A DNA stretch of 64,000 nucleotides, taken from the NCBI RefSeq assembly GCF_003003175.1, contig NZ_PVTY01000004.1, forward strand, positions 173,860-237,859, written 5' to 3'. Source of the stretch: Nesterenkonia sandarakina. GTDB lineage: Bacteria > Actinomycetota > Actinomycetes > Actinomycetales > Micrococcaceae. Made by a program: the position numbers and the translations under genes. The notes beneath the pieces are model-generated. The model was not told where the DNA came from. It did no database searches and saw nothing but the letters and a program-made list of their open reading frames with translations. Shown here piece after piece: positions 33,439 to 44,100 of this stretch. Position 1 is the stretch's first letter. Every line of letters begins with the position of its first letter.

Positions 33439-34806
33439 TCAGGCCTCCCATCCGTAGGTCTGGGCAACGGCTTCTGCGAAGCGCTGCGATTGGTCCAGCG
33501 CTTCGGTCACGGTCTGCTGACCGGCGATGGCGGCCGAGATCTGCTGTCCCACGCGGGTTCCCAGGTCTTGGAACTCAGGGATGGCCACGAACTGCAACCC
33601 GTCGTAGGGCACCTCGTGCACCATGCAGTTCTCCTGGTCGGCGTTGCCCATGGCGTCCAGGGTCGGCCTGGCGTAGTTGCTGGCGATCTCCGCGTACTCC
33701 GGGATCTCGTAGGTGGAGTCCCGCGAGCCCGGGGGCAGCGCTTCCCAGCCCAGTTCCTCGCCGACCAGTTGGAAGTAATCGGGGTGGGTCATCCAGGCGA
33801 TGAAGTCCCACGCGGCCTGTTTACGTGGGCTGGTCGCCGGCACCGCCAGACTCCAGGCGTAGAGCCAGCCGGCGTAGTCGGTCTCCATGGTGGGGGCCAG
33901 AGTGTAGTTGACCTTGTCCCCGACCAGGGAGGACCCGGGGTCCTGGATGCCGTTGACCATGGAGGAGGCGTCGTACCACATGGCCGCGTTGCCCTGGGCG
34001 ACCTGGGTGAGGCAATCGCCGAATCCCGCGGTGGCGGCACCGGGCTGACCCCAGCTCCGCACCGTGTCCACGTAGGTGTTCACCGCGGCTTCGACCTCGG
34101 GGGAATCCAGCATCGGGCGCCAGTTCATATCGAACCAGCGGCCGCCATAGGTGTTGATCACCGTGTTCAGCGGCGCGAGGTTCTCGCCCCAGCCGGCCAG
34201 CCCGCGCAGGGCGATGCCTGCGCGTCCCTGATCAGGTGCGTGGAGGACTTCGGCGAATTCGCGGACCTGGTCCCAGGTGGGTCGTTCCGGCATGCTGAGC
34301 CCGGCCTCTTCGAAGAGGTCTTCGCGGTAGACCATGAAGCTGGACTCGCCGTAGAAGGGCACGGCGTACTGATTGTTCTCGTAGGAGAGGGCGTCGCCGA
34401 TGGTGCTGATGAAGTCGTCGGGGTTGTACCCCTGGGTCTCGGACATATAGGAGTCGAGGTTGGTCAGCCAGCCATTGGCCGCCCAGATGGGGGTCTCGTA
34501 GTTGGAGATCATCACGACGTCGAACTCGCCGCCCCCGGAGGCGACCGAGGCGGTGATCTTCGCGCGTGCCTCGTTCTCTGGCAGCGAGACGAAGCGGACG
34601 TCGATGTTCGGGTGGGCGGCCCGGAAGTTCTCGATCAGTCCGATGGCGTCCTGCATCTGCGGGTTGGACACGATGGCGACGACGATCGACTCCCGTCCCC
34701 CGGCCCCGGTCCTCCCTCCGCTGCATCCGCTCAGCGCCAGCGCTGCGCCGCCAAGGCCCGCGCCGAGAAGCGTTCGCCTCGTCAGTCCTGGTCCTTTGCT
34801 TCTCAT
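33439..34806 (-). CDS. sugar/polyol ABC transporter substrate-binding lipoprotein
   Basis: 455 residues. The N-terminus is Tat-like (LTRRTLLGAG) with a lipobox ALSGC, so the mature protein is a membrane-anchored lipoprotein. The rest is a cluster-D binding protein fold: SNPQMQDAIGLIENF, NEARAKITASVASGGGEFDVVMISN, NNQYAVPFYGESSFMVYRED and DGLQFVAIPEFQDLG. These features resemble the SmoE/MtlE polyol-binding branch. It leads the three-gene operon; a 14-bp palindrome lies 73 bp upstream. Confidence 0.9.
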   Translation of the reverse strand: MRSKGPGLTRRTLLGAGLGGAALALSGCSGGRTGAGGRESIVVAIVSNPQMQDAIGLIENFRAAHPNIDVRFVSLPENEARAKITASVASGGGEFDVVMISNYETPIWAANGWLTNLDSYMSETQGYNPDDFISTIGDALSYENNQYAVPFYGESSFMVYREDLFEEAGLSMPERPTWDQVREFAEVLHAPDQGRAGIALRGLAGWGENLAPLNTVINTYGGRWFDMNWRPMLDSPEVEAAVNTYVDTVRSWGQPGAATAGFGDCLTQVAQGNAAMWYDASSMVNGIQDPGSSLVGDKVNYTLAPTMETDYAGWLYAWSLAVPATSPRKQAAWDFIAWMTHPDYFQLVGEELGWEALPPGSRDSTYEIPEYAEIASNYARPTLDAMGNADQENCMVHEVPYDGLQFVAIPEFQDLGTRVGQQISAAIAGQQTVTEALDQSQRFAEAVAQTYGWEA

Positions 34807-34878
34807 AGTGTCTTCCGTTCTGTGAGATCCAGCGGGGAGGTCTGCTCATTTGATAGCCATAGTTCGCTCACTTGCTAG

Positions 34879-34892
34879 GTGACTGTAGTCAC
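34879..34892. promoter_or_regulatory. 14-bp palindrome upstream of the polyol importer
   Basis: GTGACT-GT-AGTCAC, perfect 6-2-6 inverted repeat, between the divergent binding-protein gene (start 34806) and the SorC-type regulator gene (start 35026). It is a candidate operator for the latter. Confidence 0.45.
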
Positions 34893-35025
34893 AAAATGTC
34901 ATGGGAGCAATGCAGGGCGGTGATTCCCAGGTGTCCCCGGGTGCGGCTGAGCCGGGTGTCGGAGGCTGAGTTCAGGCTCAGCCGGCGTGGCCGTTATGCT
35001 CGCCTGAACTGAGCATGGAGGAACA

Positions 35026-35976
35026 ATGGCTGCGGATCATCTGGTGTTGCTGGCAACGATTGCCACCGAGCACTTCAGGGAGGGGCTCTCGAAGGTCGAG
35101 ATCGCCAGACGGCATGATGTCTCCCGATTTCAAGTTGCCCGCCTGTTGGACGAGGCCCTCGCGAAGGGCATAGTCCGCATCACCATCGAGGACCCCACGG
35201 ACCCCAATCCGCAGTTCGCCGGACTTCGCGAGTCACTCGGGATCAATTCGGTGACAGTGGCGCCCCCGCGCCCCGATGAGCTGATGCGCCCAGCTCTTGC
35301 CCGTCACGCTGCAGCCCTGTTGCCGCAGCGCTTGCATGAGGGTGGCCGCCTGGGTGTCGCGTGGTCTCGGACGTTGATGCATCTGCCCGAATTCCTGAGT
35401 GGTCTGCCGCGTGTAGATGTGGTGCAGCTGGTCGGTGCGTTGAGTGCGCCGGGTACGTCCACCGCGGCGTCCTCGGCACTCATCCACTCGGTCGGCGCAT
35501 CGGCGGGAGGGGAGGGGTGGCCGCTTCCCACCCCGTTGATCATGGACACCGCAGAGTCGGCCGCGGCGCTGCGAGGGGTGGCGGAGGTGAGTGCGGCCTT
35601 GAAGGCGGCCGACGAGCTCGACGTCGCCGTGGTTGCCATCGGCGCATGGGGCCCCGGGACTTCCACCTTCTGGGATCGACTCAACGCCGACGAGCAGGTG
35701 CAGGCGCAAAAGGGCGGCGTGGTCTCCGAGTGCTCCGGAATTCTGATGGATGTCAACGGTGAGATCGCACTCTCGGGGATGGAGGACCGTGTGATCGGGG
35801 TCCGTCCGGAGCAGCTGCGCAGAGCTCACGTGGTGGCGGTCGCCGCGGCCGTGGATCACCCCGAAGCCGTGATCGCTGCGGTGCGAGCGGGGTTCGTCGA
35901 CGATCTCGTGGTTCCGGCGGAGCTTGCCGCACGGCTTGTCGACAAGCTCGGAAACTCACAGATGAGAATATCGTAG
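35026..35976 (+). CDS. SorC/DeoR-type sugar-responsive transcriptional regulator
   Basis: 316 residues with GGAGG just before the ATG. An N-terminal HTH (SKVEIARRHDVSRFQVARLLDEALAKGIVRI) is followed by a sugar-phosphate-binding SorC domain: GGRLGVAWSRTLMHLPEFL, VVQLVGAL, and MEDRVIGVRPEQLRRAHVVAVA near the C-terminus. It probably senses a phosphorylated polyol or ketose and controls the divergent ABC importer and the downstream dehydrogenase. Confidence 0.88.
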   Translation: MAADHLVLLATIATEHFREGLSKVEIARRHDVSRFQVARLLDEALAKGIVRITIEDPTDPNPQFAGLRESLGINSVTVAPPRPDELMRPALARHAAALLPQRLHEGGRLGVAWSRTLMHLPEFLSGLPRVDVVQLVGALSAPGTSTAASSALIHSVGASAGGEGWPLPTPLIMDTAESAAALRGVAEVSAALKAADELDVAVVAIGAWGPGTSTFWDRLNADEQVQAQKGGVVSECSGILMDVNGEIALSGMEDRVIGVRPEQLRRAHVVAVAAAVDHPEAVIAAVRAGFVDDLVVPAELAARLVDKLGNSQMRIS

Positions 35977-35978
35977 TG

Positions 35979-35988
35979 CTCATATGAG
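35979..35988. promoter_or_regulatory. CTCATATGAG palindrome before the dehydrogenase gene
   Basis: A perfect 10-bp palindrome in the 35-bp gap between the regulator and the mannitol dehydrogenase-family gene. Short, so chance is possible; it may be an operator half. Confidence 0.3.
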
Positions 35989-36011
35989 TGTGCTCTTGGT
36001 ACAGTGTGTCC

Positions 36012-37508
36012 ATGATCACGCTCAAAGCTTCCTCGCTGAACCAGATCGCCGATGCTCCCGAGTCTCCGGCGGTGCCGACCTATGATCTCGCCCAGCGGCA
36101 TATCGGGATCGTGCATTTCGGCGTTGGAGGGTTCCATCGGGCACACCAAGCGCTGTACCTCGACCGGCTGATGAACGACGGCGACGCCATGGACTGGGCC
36201 ATCTGTGGTGTGGGTCTGCTGCCGGGAGACGTGCGGATGCGGGATGCGCTGGTTCCGCAGGACGGGCTCTACACCTTGGTGACCAAGGCGCCCGACGGCA
36301 CTCGAGATGCCCGGGTGATCGGCACACTGGCCGAATATCTCTTCGCCCCGGATGACCCAGAGGCGGTCCTCGCGCGGATGACAGACTCCGCGGTGCGGAT
36401 CGTCTCCCTCACCGTGACCGAGGGTGGTTACAACTACAACGCCTCGACCGGGGAGTTCCAGTTCGAGACTCTCGCAGTGTCTGAGGATCTGGAGGCCGAT
36501 TTCGCCTCGGGTGCGACGCCGAAGACCATGTTCGGGTATGTCATCGAGGCGCTGCGTCGTCGTCGGGACGCCGGGGAACAACCCTTCACCGTCCTGTCCT
36601 GTGACAACGTGCGCGGCAACGGCGACCTGGCCCGGCGGATGCTGCTCGCCTACGCCGGGCGCAAGGATCCGCAGCTGGCGGAGTGGATCGCCGAGCACGT
36701 GGCGTTCCCCAACTGCATGGTGGACCGGATCACGCCGGTCACCGCCGATGCTGACCGCACGATGGTTGCCGAGAACTTCGGCGTGCAGGATGCCTGGCCC
36801 GTGGTCTGTGAAGATTTCATCCAGTGGGTGCTGGAGGACCGCTTCCCTGCTGGCCGACCGCCGTTCGAACGGGTCGGGGTGCAGATGGTCGAGGACGTCG
36901 AGCCCTATGAGCTGATGAAGCTGCGGCTGCTGAACTGCAGCCACCAGGCCATCGCCTACTTCGGCCTGCTGCTCGGACACGCCTACGCCCATGAGGCGGT
37001 CAACGATGAGGACCTGGCCCGGTTCACCCGCAGGAGCTACATGGATCACGAGGGCACCCCTTCCGTGGGGGAGGTTCCGGGCACCGATCTGGGTCAGTAC
37101 AAGGACCAGCTCATGGAGCGCTTCAGCAATGAATATGTGGCAGACGCACTGACGCGGTTGGCCGCAGAATCCAGCGACCGCATCCCGACCTGGTTGGTCC
37201 CGGTCATCCGGGAGAATCTTGCCGCCGGACGCGATGTCACTGCCTCGGCGGCGATCGTGGCGTCCTGGGCGCGTTACGCCGAGGGCACCGGCGAGAACGG
37301 TGAGCAGTGGGACGTGATGGACCGGCTGCGCGAACGCGTGATGGCCCGAGCGGCCGCCCACGACGAGGACATCCTGGCGTTCCTGCGGGATGAGGAGCTC
37401 TTCGGAGACTTGGTGGAACAGCCCGCCTTCACCGAACCCTATGCCCAGGCGCTGCAGACGCTGCGCGCCGAGGGCGCCCGGGTGCTCCTGCGGCGGCTCG
37501 TGGCGTAG
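36012..37508 (+). CDS. mannitol dehydrogenase family protein (polyol 2-dehydrogenase)
   Basis: 498 residues from the ATG at 36012 (weak SD). The long-chain polyol dehydrogenase signatures are clear: IVHFGVGGFHRAHQALYLD (NAD-binding and family motif), SCDNVRGNG, MVDRITPVT, CEDFIQWVLED, and the catalytic KLRLLNCSHQAIAY (Lys-x-x-x-x-Asn-x-x-His). It oxidises a hexitol such as mannitol to fructose (or a relative such as arabinitol/fructuronate). The position 3' of the SorC-type regulator and beside an ABC polyol importer supports polyol catabolism. Confidence 0.9.
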   Translation: MITLKASSLNQIADAPESPAVPTYDLAQRHIGIVHFGVGGFHRAHQALYLDRLMNDGDAMDWAICGVGLLPGDVRMRDALVPQDGLYTLVTKAPDGTRDARVIGTLAEYLFAPDDPEAVLARMTDSAVRIVSLTVTEGGYNYNASTGEFQFETLAVSEDLEADFASGATPKTMFGYVIEALRRRRDAGEQPFTVLSCDNVRGNGDLARRMLLAYAGRKDPQLAEWIAEHVAFPNCMVDRITPVTADADRTMVAENFGVQDAWPVVCEDFIQWVLEDRFPAGRPPFERVGVQMVEDVEPYELMKLRLLNCSHQAIAYFGLLLGHAYAHEAVNDEDLARFTRRSYMDHEGTPSVGEVPGTDLGQYKDQLMERFSNEYVADALTRLAAESSDRIPTWLVPVIRENLAAGRDVTASAAIVASWARYAEGTGENGEQWDVMDRLRERVMARAAAHDEDILAFLRDEELFGDLVEQPAFTEPYAQALQTLRAEGARVLLRRLVA

Positions 37509-37574
37509 GGCTGCTGGTCACGCCGGGCAGGCCTCGATGCGGGTGATCTTAGTGCGCCGCTCTGGCGCGGGGAT

Positions 37575-39110
37575 CTAGCTCCGTGCAGGTGGTGCGGGCG
37601 CGCCCTTGGGCGGCGTGATCTTCGGATACTGACCCCTGGCGCCGGCCACAGGAGCCTCAGTCTTGGGCCGCTCTGCCTGTTCGGGGCGATGCGGCGAGGC
37701 GTCCCAGTCGCGGTCGACGACGCGGCGCTGCACCAGGATCGCTGCGCCGAGGATCAGCAGCCCCAGGGCGGCGACGACCACGATGCCGCCGATGGAGCCG
37801 ATGCCTGCTCCGTAGCCGACGAGGATGCCGAACCAGCCGAAGTCGGTGTCTCCGAACGTCGTGTTCGCGGAGCCGAAGTCACCCAGGACCAGCAGCAGAA
37901 GCGCCGGCAGGAACGTGATGAGCAGCCCGTTGACGAAGCCTCCTGCCACGGCGCCGCGCCGACCACCCGTCGCGTTGCCATAGACGCCAGCGGCGCCGCC
38001 GGTGAAGAAGTGCGGCACCAGACCCGGGAGGATCAGCGCCAGGCCGAGAGCCGGGTTGAACCAGAGGGTCAGGACCGCAAGCCCTACCAGTCCGCCGCTG
38101 AAGCTGGAGAGGAACCCGATGAGCACCGCGTTCTGGGCGTAGGGGAAGACGATCGGTGCATCGAGGGCCGGAATGGCGCCGGGCACGATCTTCGCGGCGA
38201 TGCCCTGGAACGCAGGGACGATCTCGCCGAGAATGGTGCGCACGCCGAAGAGGATGACTGCCACGGCGATGCCGAACTGAAGCCCCTGGGTCACCGAGAG
38301 CATGATGAAGTTGCCGAGGTTCTCGGCTCCGCCGTCGAATGCCTCGTACGCTGTTTCACCTTCGCGTGCGAAGTAGATCAGGGCCACGACGACGTACATG
38401 ATGACCATCGACAGCGCCGTCGCGACCATGGAGTCGCGAAGGAACCGCAGCCCTTCGGGCAGTTTCAGGTCCTCAGTGGATCGACTGGACCTGCCGCCGA
38501 CGAGGCGACCGACCGTTCCTGCCGCGACGTAGCCGGCAGTGCCGAAGTGGCCCATGGCGATGCTGTCATCCCCGGTGATCTTTCGGGTGAAGGGCTGAGA
38601 GAAGGCAGGGAGGGAGACCATCAGGATGCCCAGCAGAACGCCGCCCAGTCCTACGGTGAGTGGCCCTGAGTAGCCGGCGGTGGCCAGCACGATGGTCAGC
38701 AGCGTCGCCATGAAAAGGATGTGATGCCCGGTGAGGAAGACGTAGCTCAGCGGCGTGAACCGCGCGAGCACCAGGCTGATGGCGAATCCCAGGATCATCA
38801 GCCACGCCACCTGCGCGCCGTAGGTCTCTTGGGCGATGCCGACGATGGCTTCATTGGTGGGGATCACACCTTGGGCGCCGGTGGCTCCCTGGATCATGAC
38901 CCCCAGCGGGTCCAGAGACGCGACGACGAGCCCCGCGCCTGCACCGATGAGCAGGAAGCCGAGTATTGCCTTCATGGCGCCACCGATGATCGCTCCGGTG
39001 GACTTCTTCAGCGCGATCAGTCCCACGGCGACGATGATGCCGATCAGGAACGCCGGGACAGAGAGGATCTCGTTGACGAGGAATTCCGGGATTGCGACGA
39101 GCCAGTCCAT
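37575..39110 (-). CDS. PTS ascorbate-type transporter subunit IIC
   Basis: 511 residues with about 11-12 transmembrane helices. The opening FLVNEILSVPAFLIGIIVAVGLIALKKS, the GFLLIGAGA segment and QTFPYAQNAVLIGFLSSF-like central motif (here VFPYAQNAVLIGFLSSF) match UlaA/SgaT. It translocates L-ascorbate or a related sugar acid or pentitol, coupled to phosphorylation by the EIIAB protein encoded 9 bp upstream. A 60-residue C-terminal Pro/Lys-rich tail is extra. AAGGA precedes the ATG. Confidence 0.88.
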   Translation of the reverse strand: MDWLVAIPEFLVNEILSVPAFLIGIIVAVGLIALKKSTGAIIGGAMKAILGFLLIGAGAGLVVASLDPLGVMIQGATGAQGVIPTNEAIVGIAQETYGAQVAWLMILGFAISLVLARFTPLSYVFLTGHHILFMATLLTIVLATAGYSGPLTVGLGGVLLGILMVSLPAFSQPFTRKITGDDSIAMGHFGTAGYVAAGTVGRLVGGRSSRSTEDLKLPEGLRFLRDSMVATALSMVIMYVVVALIYFAREGETAYEAFDGGAENLGNFIMLSVTQGLQFGIAVAVILFGVRTILGEIVPAFQGIAAKIVPGAIPALDAPIVFPYAQNAVLIGFLSSFSGGLVGLAVLTLWFNPALGLALILPGLVPHFFTGGAAGVYGNATGGRRGAVAGGFVNGLLITFLPALLLLVLGDFGSANTTFGDTDFGWFGILVGYGAGIGSIGGIVVVAALGLLILGAAILVQRRVVDRDWDASPHRPEQAERPKTEAPVAGARGQYPKITPPKGAPAPPARS

Positions 39111-39119
39111 GTGTATTCC

Positions 39120-39911
39120 TTAGACGTCGTAGAGCTCGCGCAGTGCGCCGTCGAGCTCGTCCTTGCTGGTGAAGTTCTCGATGACCTTGACCGGGATGCC
39201 GACGTCGCCGAGGGACTTGGCGATCTCCCCGGAGGTCAGGATCGCCTTCGCCTCGGAGGCCCGGCCGCGGGCGGAGATGGTGTCGGTGGCTTCGACGTTG
39301 AGGTGACGGCTCCACCCCCAGGTGTCCAGAACGCTTTCGAGGGTGTTCTTCAGGAACAGAGAGGTCCCGAGTCCGTTGCCGCAAACGGTGAGGATCAGGT
39401 GCTGTTCATCCCCGCCCGACGACCGACTTGGGGTCTCTGCAGCGGTAGCTGCCGTGGGCGCGTCTTCTCCCCGAAGGATGGCGGAGATGGCTTCGGGGGC
39501 CGGCGCAGCGTCCAGGGCTGCGCGCGTCTCCTCGTCGCCCAAGACCCCGCTGAGCTCGGCGAGCGCATGCATATGGTCCTTGGAATCGACGGCAGCAAGA
39601 GCCACGACCAGGGTGACCGGATCGTTCTCGCCGCTTCCGAAGTCCACCGGCTCTTTCAACCGCACCCATGACATGCCGGTGCGTCGGACGGCTTCTGAGG
39701 GACGCGCGTGCGCGAACGCGAAACCGGGGGCGATGACGATATAGGGGCCGTTGTTGACGACGTTGTCGATCATCGACTGGGTGTACTGGGCGGATGCGAT
39801 GCCCGTCTGTTCCAACAGGCCTCCGGCCAGGCGGACCGCAGCTTGCCAGTCCGCGGCGTTGGCATCCAGCAGAATCGCGTCCTGGTGGATGAGTGTGGGG
39901 AGAGAGGCCAT
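39120..39911 (-). CDS. fused PTS EIIA-EIIB, ascorbate/mannitol-type
   Basis: 263 residues from the ATG at 39911 (SD weak; the frame is open to 39989). N-terminal EIIA (1-145): NGPYIVIAPGFAFAHARPSEAV with the phosphorylatable His. A Pro/Thr/Ser linker leads to EIIB (170-263): ILTVCGNGLGTSLFLKN with the phospho-Cys of the lactose/ascorbate-type P-loop. In ulaABC operons these are usually separate proteins; here they are fused. It passes phosphate from HPr to the substrate entering through the adjacent EIIC. EI and HPr are not in the window. Confidence 0.9.
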   Translation of the reverse strand: MASLPTLIHQDAILLDANAADWQAAVRLAGGLLEQTGIASAQYTQSMIDNVVNNGPYIVIAPGFAFAHARPSEAVRRTGMSWVRLKEPVDFGSGENDPVTLVVALAAVDSKDHMHALAELSGVLGDEETRAALDAAPAPEAISAILRGEDAPTAATAAETPSRSSGGDEQHLILTVCGNGLGTSLFLKNTLESVLDTWGWSRHLNVEATDTISARGRASEAKAILTSGEIAKSLGDVGIPVKVIENFTSKDELDGALRELYDV

Positions 39912-40094
39912 GTTCAATCCGTTCTGCTCAGTCCTGTTCGCGTCATGGTCACCGGTGGCGCCGCGGAGACTCCGAGACAGTACCACCAACTGGCATTCGG
40001 CTCCTGTGCCTGCGGATCCAGCGGGAAGAAGTTCAGGGCGGAACTCTGATTCGTGTTCCGCTCTCTGAGGTGTTCATTGAGTTAAAATGTGGGC

Positions 40095-41087
40095 ATGAAA
40101 AGCGCTTATCGATGGAGTGCAATCAACGCCAAGGACGTGGTTCCATGGGCGGAGCTGGTCAATCATCTCGCGGTGGTGGATGGGACCGAGGAGTTCTACA
40201 ACGCTGACGATCTCCTGGATGAGCTCAATGCTCCACGAATGGACACCCTCAGGGATACGTTTGCGGTCTGGTACGACGACTCGATGATCGCCTTCGGAAC
40301 CGTCAGAGTCCCCAGCCATCCGGACCACCATGGCGGCAAGGTGGACGTCGGACTCGACGGTGGGGTGCACAGTCATCACCGGGGAAAGGGCCTCGGCACG
40401 CTGCTGATGCAGAAGCTGGAGGCGCGCGGCAGGGAACTCAGCGCCGAGAGGCACCCCGGTGTCCCGTTCTACCTCTCCACCGGCGGAGGCCTGGAGGACT
40501 CCTCGGCGCGCCGGTTCCATCACTCTCGCGGGTACAGCGTGGCACGCTACTTCAACCTGCTCAGCCGGGACCTCGGCGCACAGGATTCCGCGGAGACCAT
40601 CCTCGGGGGCAGGAATGTTCCGCCCGGACTCAGCATCCGCGCACCCCAGGATGCGGACGAACCTGCTGTCATGGCCGCGCACACTGCCGCGTTCGTGGAC
40701 CACTGGGGGAGTGCGCCGCCGGCTGCCGACCAATGGCACCAGAACTGGATAGCGGGAAGCAACCGGCCCGAGGTCTCCCGCATCGCGGTGGACGAAGCAG
40801 GGGTTGTCGCTCCCCAGGGAACTGTCCTCGCCTACTCGCTGTGTGGGCAATGGGTCACCCGAGAGCTCTATGTGAACCTGGTCGGGACCGTGCCGGAGGC
40901 CCGAGGGAAGGGTCTCGGAAGTGCAGTCCTGGCGCACACCATCGAGGCCGCGGCGCGGTCCGGGGAGTTTGATGTCATAGAACTCGACGTGGACTCGGAG
41001 TCCCTGACCGGGGCGACTCGGCTCTACGAGCGACTCGGCTTCACCCTCAAGCTCACGCAGGCCGCCATGCGCCGGTCAGCAGACTAG
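40095..41087 (+). CDS. tandem GNAT acetyltransferase
   Basis: 330 residues comprising two GNAT domains. The acetyl-CoA loops are HRGKGLGTLLM (about residue 98-108) and EARGKGLGSAVL (about 270-281). Two-domain GNATs with this layout include mycothiol synthase (MshD) and other actinobacterial paralogues, but it lacks clear MshD-specific context. The start ATG at 40095 follows a TAAAAT-like -10 element closely, so it may have a short leader. Substrate unknown. Confidence 0.78.
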   Translation: MKSAYRWSAINAKDVVPWAELVNHLAVVDGTEEFYNADDLLDELNAPRMDTLRDTFAVWYDDSMIAFGTVRVPSHPDHHGGKVDVGLDGGVHSHHRGKGLGTLLMQKLEARGRELSAERHPGVPFYLSTGGGLEDSSARRFHHSRGYSVARYFNLLSRDLGAQDSAETILGGRNVPPGLSIRAPQDADEPAVMAAHTAAFVDHWGSAPPAADQWHQNWIAGSNRPEVSRIAVDEAGVVAPQGTVLAYSLCGQWVTRELYVNLVGTVPEARGKGLGSAVLAHTIEAAARSGEFDVIELDVDSESLTGATRLYERLGFTLKLTQAAMRRSAD

Positions 41088-41172
41088 CCTCACCCAACCC
41101 GGCACCCGGTAGGATCGCCCCAACGCCGCCACAATGAGGTGGCGGCGCCACGAAGTGAGGGAGACCGCAGTC

Positions 41173-44100
41173 ATGTTCTCGAAGATCCTGGTCGCCAACC
41201 GCGGGGAGATCGCGATCCGAGCGTTCCGCGCCAGCGTCGAACTCGGGGCGCGCACCGTCGCCGTATATCCGCACGAGGACCGCAACTCCTTCCACCGCCA
41301 GAAGGCCGACGAGGCGTACCGCATCGGTGAAGAGGGCCACGCGGTCCGCGCCTACCTGAACATCGACGAGATCATCCGCGTCGCCAAGGACGCCGGCGTC
41401 GACGCCATCTACCCCGGTTATGGCTTCCTCTCCGAGAACCCTGATCTTGCCCGGGCCTGTGACCAGGCGGGCATCACCTTCATCGGCCCGCCCGCGGATG
41501 TCCTGGAATCCACCGGTGACAAGGTCAAGGCCCTGCGCGCCGCCAAAAAAGCCGGCGTTCCCGTGCTGCAGAGCTCCGAGCCCTCCAAGGACACCGAGGA
41601 GCTCACCCGCGCCGCCGAGGAGATCGGCTTCCCGATCTTCGTCAAGGCCGTCGCCGGCGGCGGCGGTCGCGGCATGCGCCGGGTGGACAGGCGCGAAGAC
41701 CTCGCCGAATCCCTGCGCTCGGCCATGCATGAGGCCGAGACCGCCTTCGGCAACCCCACCGTCTTCCTGGAACAGGCCGTGCTGCGCCCCCGCCACATCG
41801 AGGTCCAGATCCTCGCCGACGGCGAGGGCAATGTGGTCCACCTCTTCGAACGCGACTGCTCGCTGCAGCGCCGCTACCAGAAGGTCGTGGAGATCGCCCC
41901 GGCCCCGCACCTGGACGAGGACATCCGCCAGGCGCTGCACCGCGACGCCGTCGCCTTCGCCAAGGCCATGAACTATCGCAACGCCGGCACCGTGGAGTTC
42001 CTCGTGGACACCGTCGGGGAGCGCGCGGGCCAGCACGTGTTCATCGAGATGAACCCGCGCATCCAGGTGGAGCACACGGTCACCGAAGAGATCACCGACA
42101 TCGACCTGGTCTCCGCGCAGATGCGCATCGCGGCAGGCGAGACCCTGGAAGACCTCGACATCCGCCAGGAGGACCTGCGCGTGCGCGGCTCCGCCATGCA
42201 GTGCCGGATCACCACCGAGGACCCGGCCAACGAGTTCCGCCCCGACATCGGCACCGTCACGGTCTACCGCTCCGCCGGCGGCTCCGGCATCCGGCTCGAC
42301 GGCGGCACCGTCTACGCCGGGGCTGAGATCAGCCCGCACTTCGACTCGATGCTGGTCAAGCTCACCGCCCGTGGCCGCAACCACCAGACCGCCATCGCCC
42401 GGGCGCGCCGCGCGCTCTCCGAGTTCCGGATCCGCGGAGTCGCGACCAACATCCCGTTCCTGCTCAACGTGCTGGACTCAGAAGAGTTCCTCGCCGGGGA
42501 CGTGGCCACCGACTTCATCGACGCCCACCCCGAGCTGGCCAAGATCAACCGCTCCCAGGACCGCGGCTCCAAGGCGCTGCAGTACCTGGCTGACATCACG
42601 GTGAATCAGCCGCACGGCCCCCGCGTGGAGGGCATCGACCCGCGCGACAAGCTCCCGCACTTCCCCGGGGACAAGCGCGACGAGCCCGACCGCAGCCCCT
42701 TCGACGGCCCCTCCGACCACCCGAAGCCCGAGGGCTGGCGCCAGGTCCTCATCCAGGAGGGCCCCGAGGGCTTCGCCAAGAGGCTCCGCGAGCAGACCGC
42801 CCTGGCCGTCACCGACACCACTTTCCGCGACGCCCACCAGTCGCTGCTCGCCACCCGCGTGCGGACCCGTGACCTGCTGGCTGCGGCGCCCGCCGTCGCC
42901 CATGTGACTCCCGGACTGTTCTCGGTGGAGGCCTGGGGCGGTGCGACCTACGACGTCGCGCTGCGGTTCCTCACCGAGGACCCCTGGGACCGGCTGCGTC
43001 TGCTGCGCGCGGAGCTGCCGAACATCCCGATCCAGATGCTGCTGCGTGGACGCAACACCGTGGGCTACACCCCCTACCCGCTTCAGGTCACCGACGCCTT
43101 CGTGGCGGAGGCCGCCGCCACCGGGGTGGACATCTTCCGGATCTTCGACGCGCTCAATGATGTGAACCAGATCGTCCCGGCCATCGAGGCGGTCCGCAAG
43201 ACCGGCACTGCGGTGGCCGAGGCCGCGATCTGCTACACCGGCAACCTCACCGACCCGGCCGAGGACCTCTACACCCTGGACTACTACCTCGGCCTGGCCC
43301 AGCAGATGGTCGACGCCGGCGCGCACATCCTCGCGATCAAGGACATGGCCGGACTCCTGCGTCCAGCCGCGGCGAAGACCCTGGTCACCGCCCTGCGGGA
43401 GCGATTCGAGCTGCCGGTGCATCTGCATACCCACGACACCGCCGGGGGGCAGCTGGCCACCCTGCTGGCCGCGGCGGAGGCCGGGGTCGACGCCGTCGAC
43501 GTCGCCGTGGCCTCCATGGCCGCGACCACCTCCCAGCCGCCGGCCTCCGCCCTGGTCGCAGCACTCGAGCACACCGAACGCGACACCGGGCTGGGACTGG
43601 AAGCCGTGGCCTCCATGGAGCCCTACTGGGAGGCCGTGCGCTCGATCTACGCCCCCTTCGAGTCCGGGCTGACCAGCCCCACCGGCCGGGTCTACCGGCA
43701 CGAGATCCCGGGCGGGCAGCTCTCGAACCTGCGCCAGCAGGCCATCGCGCTGGGCCTGGGGGAGCGGTTCGAATCGATAGAGAACATGTACCACGCGGCC
43801 GACACCATGCTGGGCCGGCTGGTGAAGGTCACCCCGTCCTCCAAGGTGGTCGGGGACCTGGCGCTCCAGCTGGTCGGCATGGACGTGGACCCCGAAGAGT
43901 TCGAGGCGAACCCGCAGAGCTTCGACCTGCCGGATTCGGTGATCCAGTTCCTCGCTGGTCAGCTCGGAGACCCGCCAGGCGGCTGGCCCGAGCCGTTCCG
44001 GTCCAAGGCGCTTCAGGGCCGCACGATCAAGCCGCTGGACCAGGAACTCTCGGAAGAGGATTCCAAGGCGCTGCGCTCCGAGGACGCCGCCGAGCGGCGC

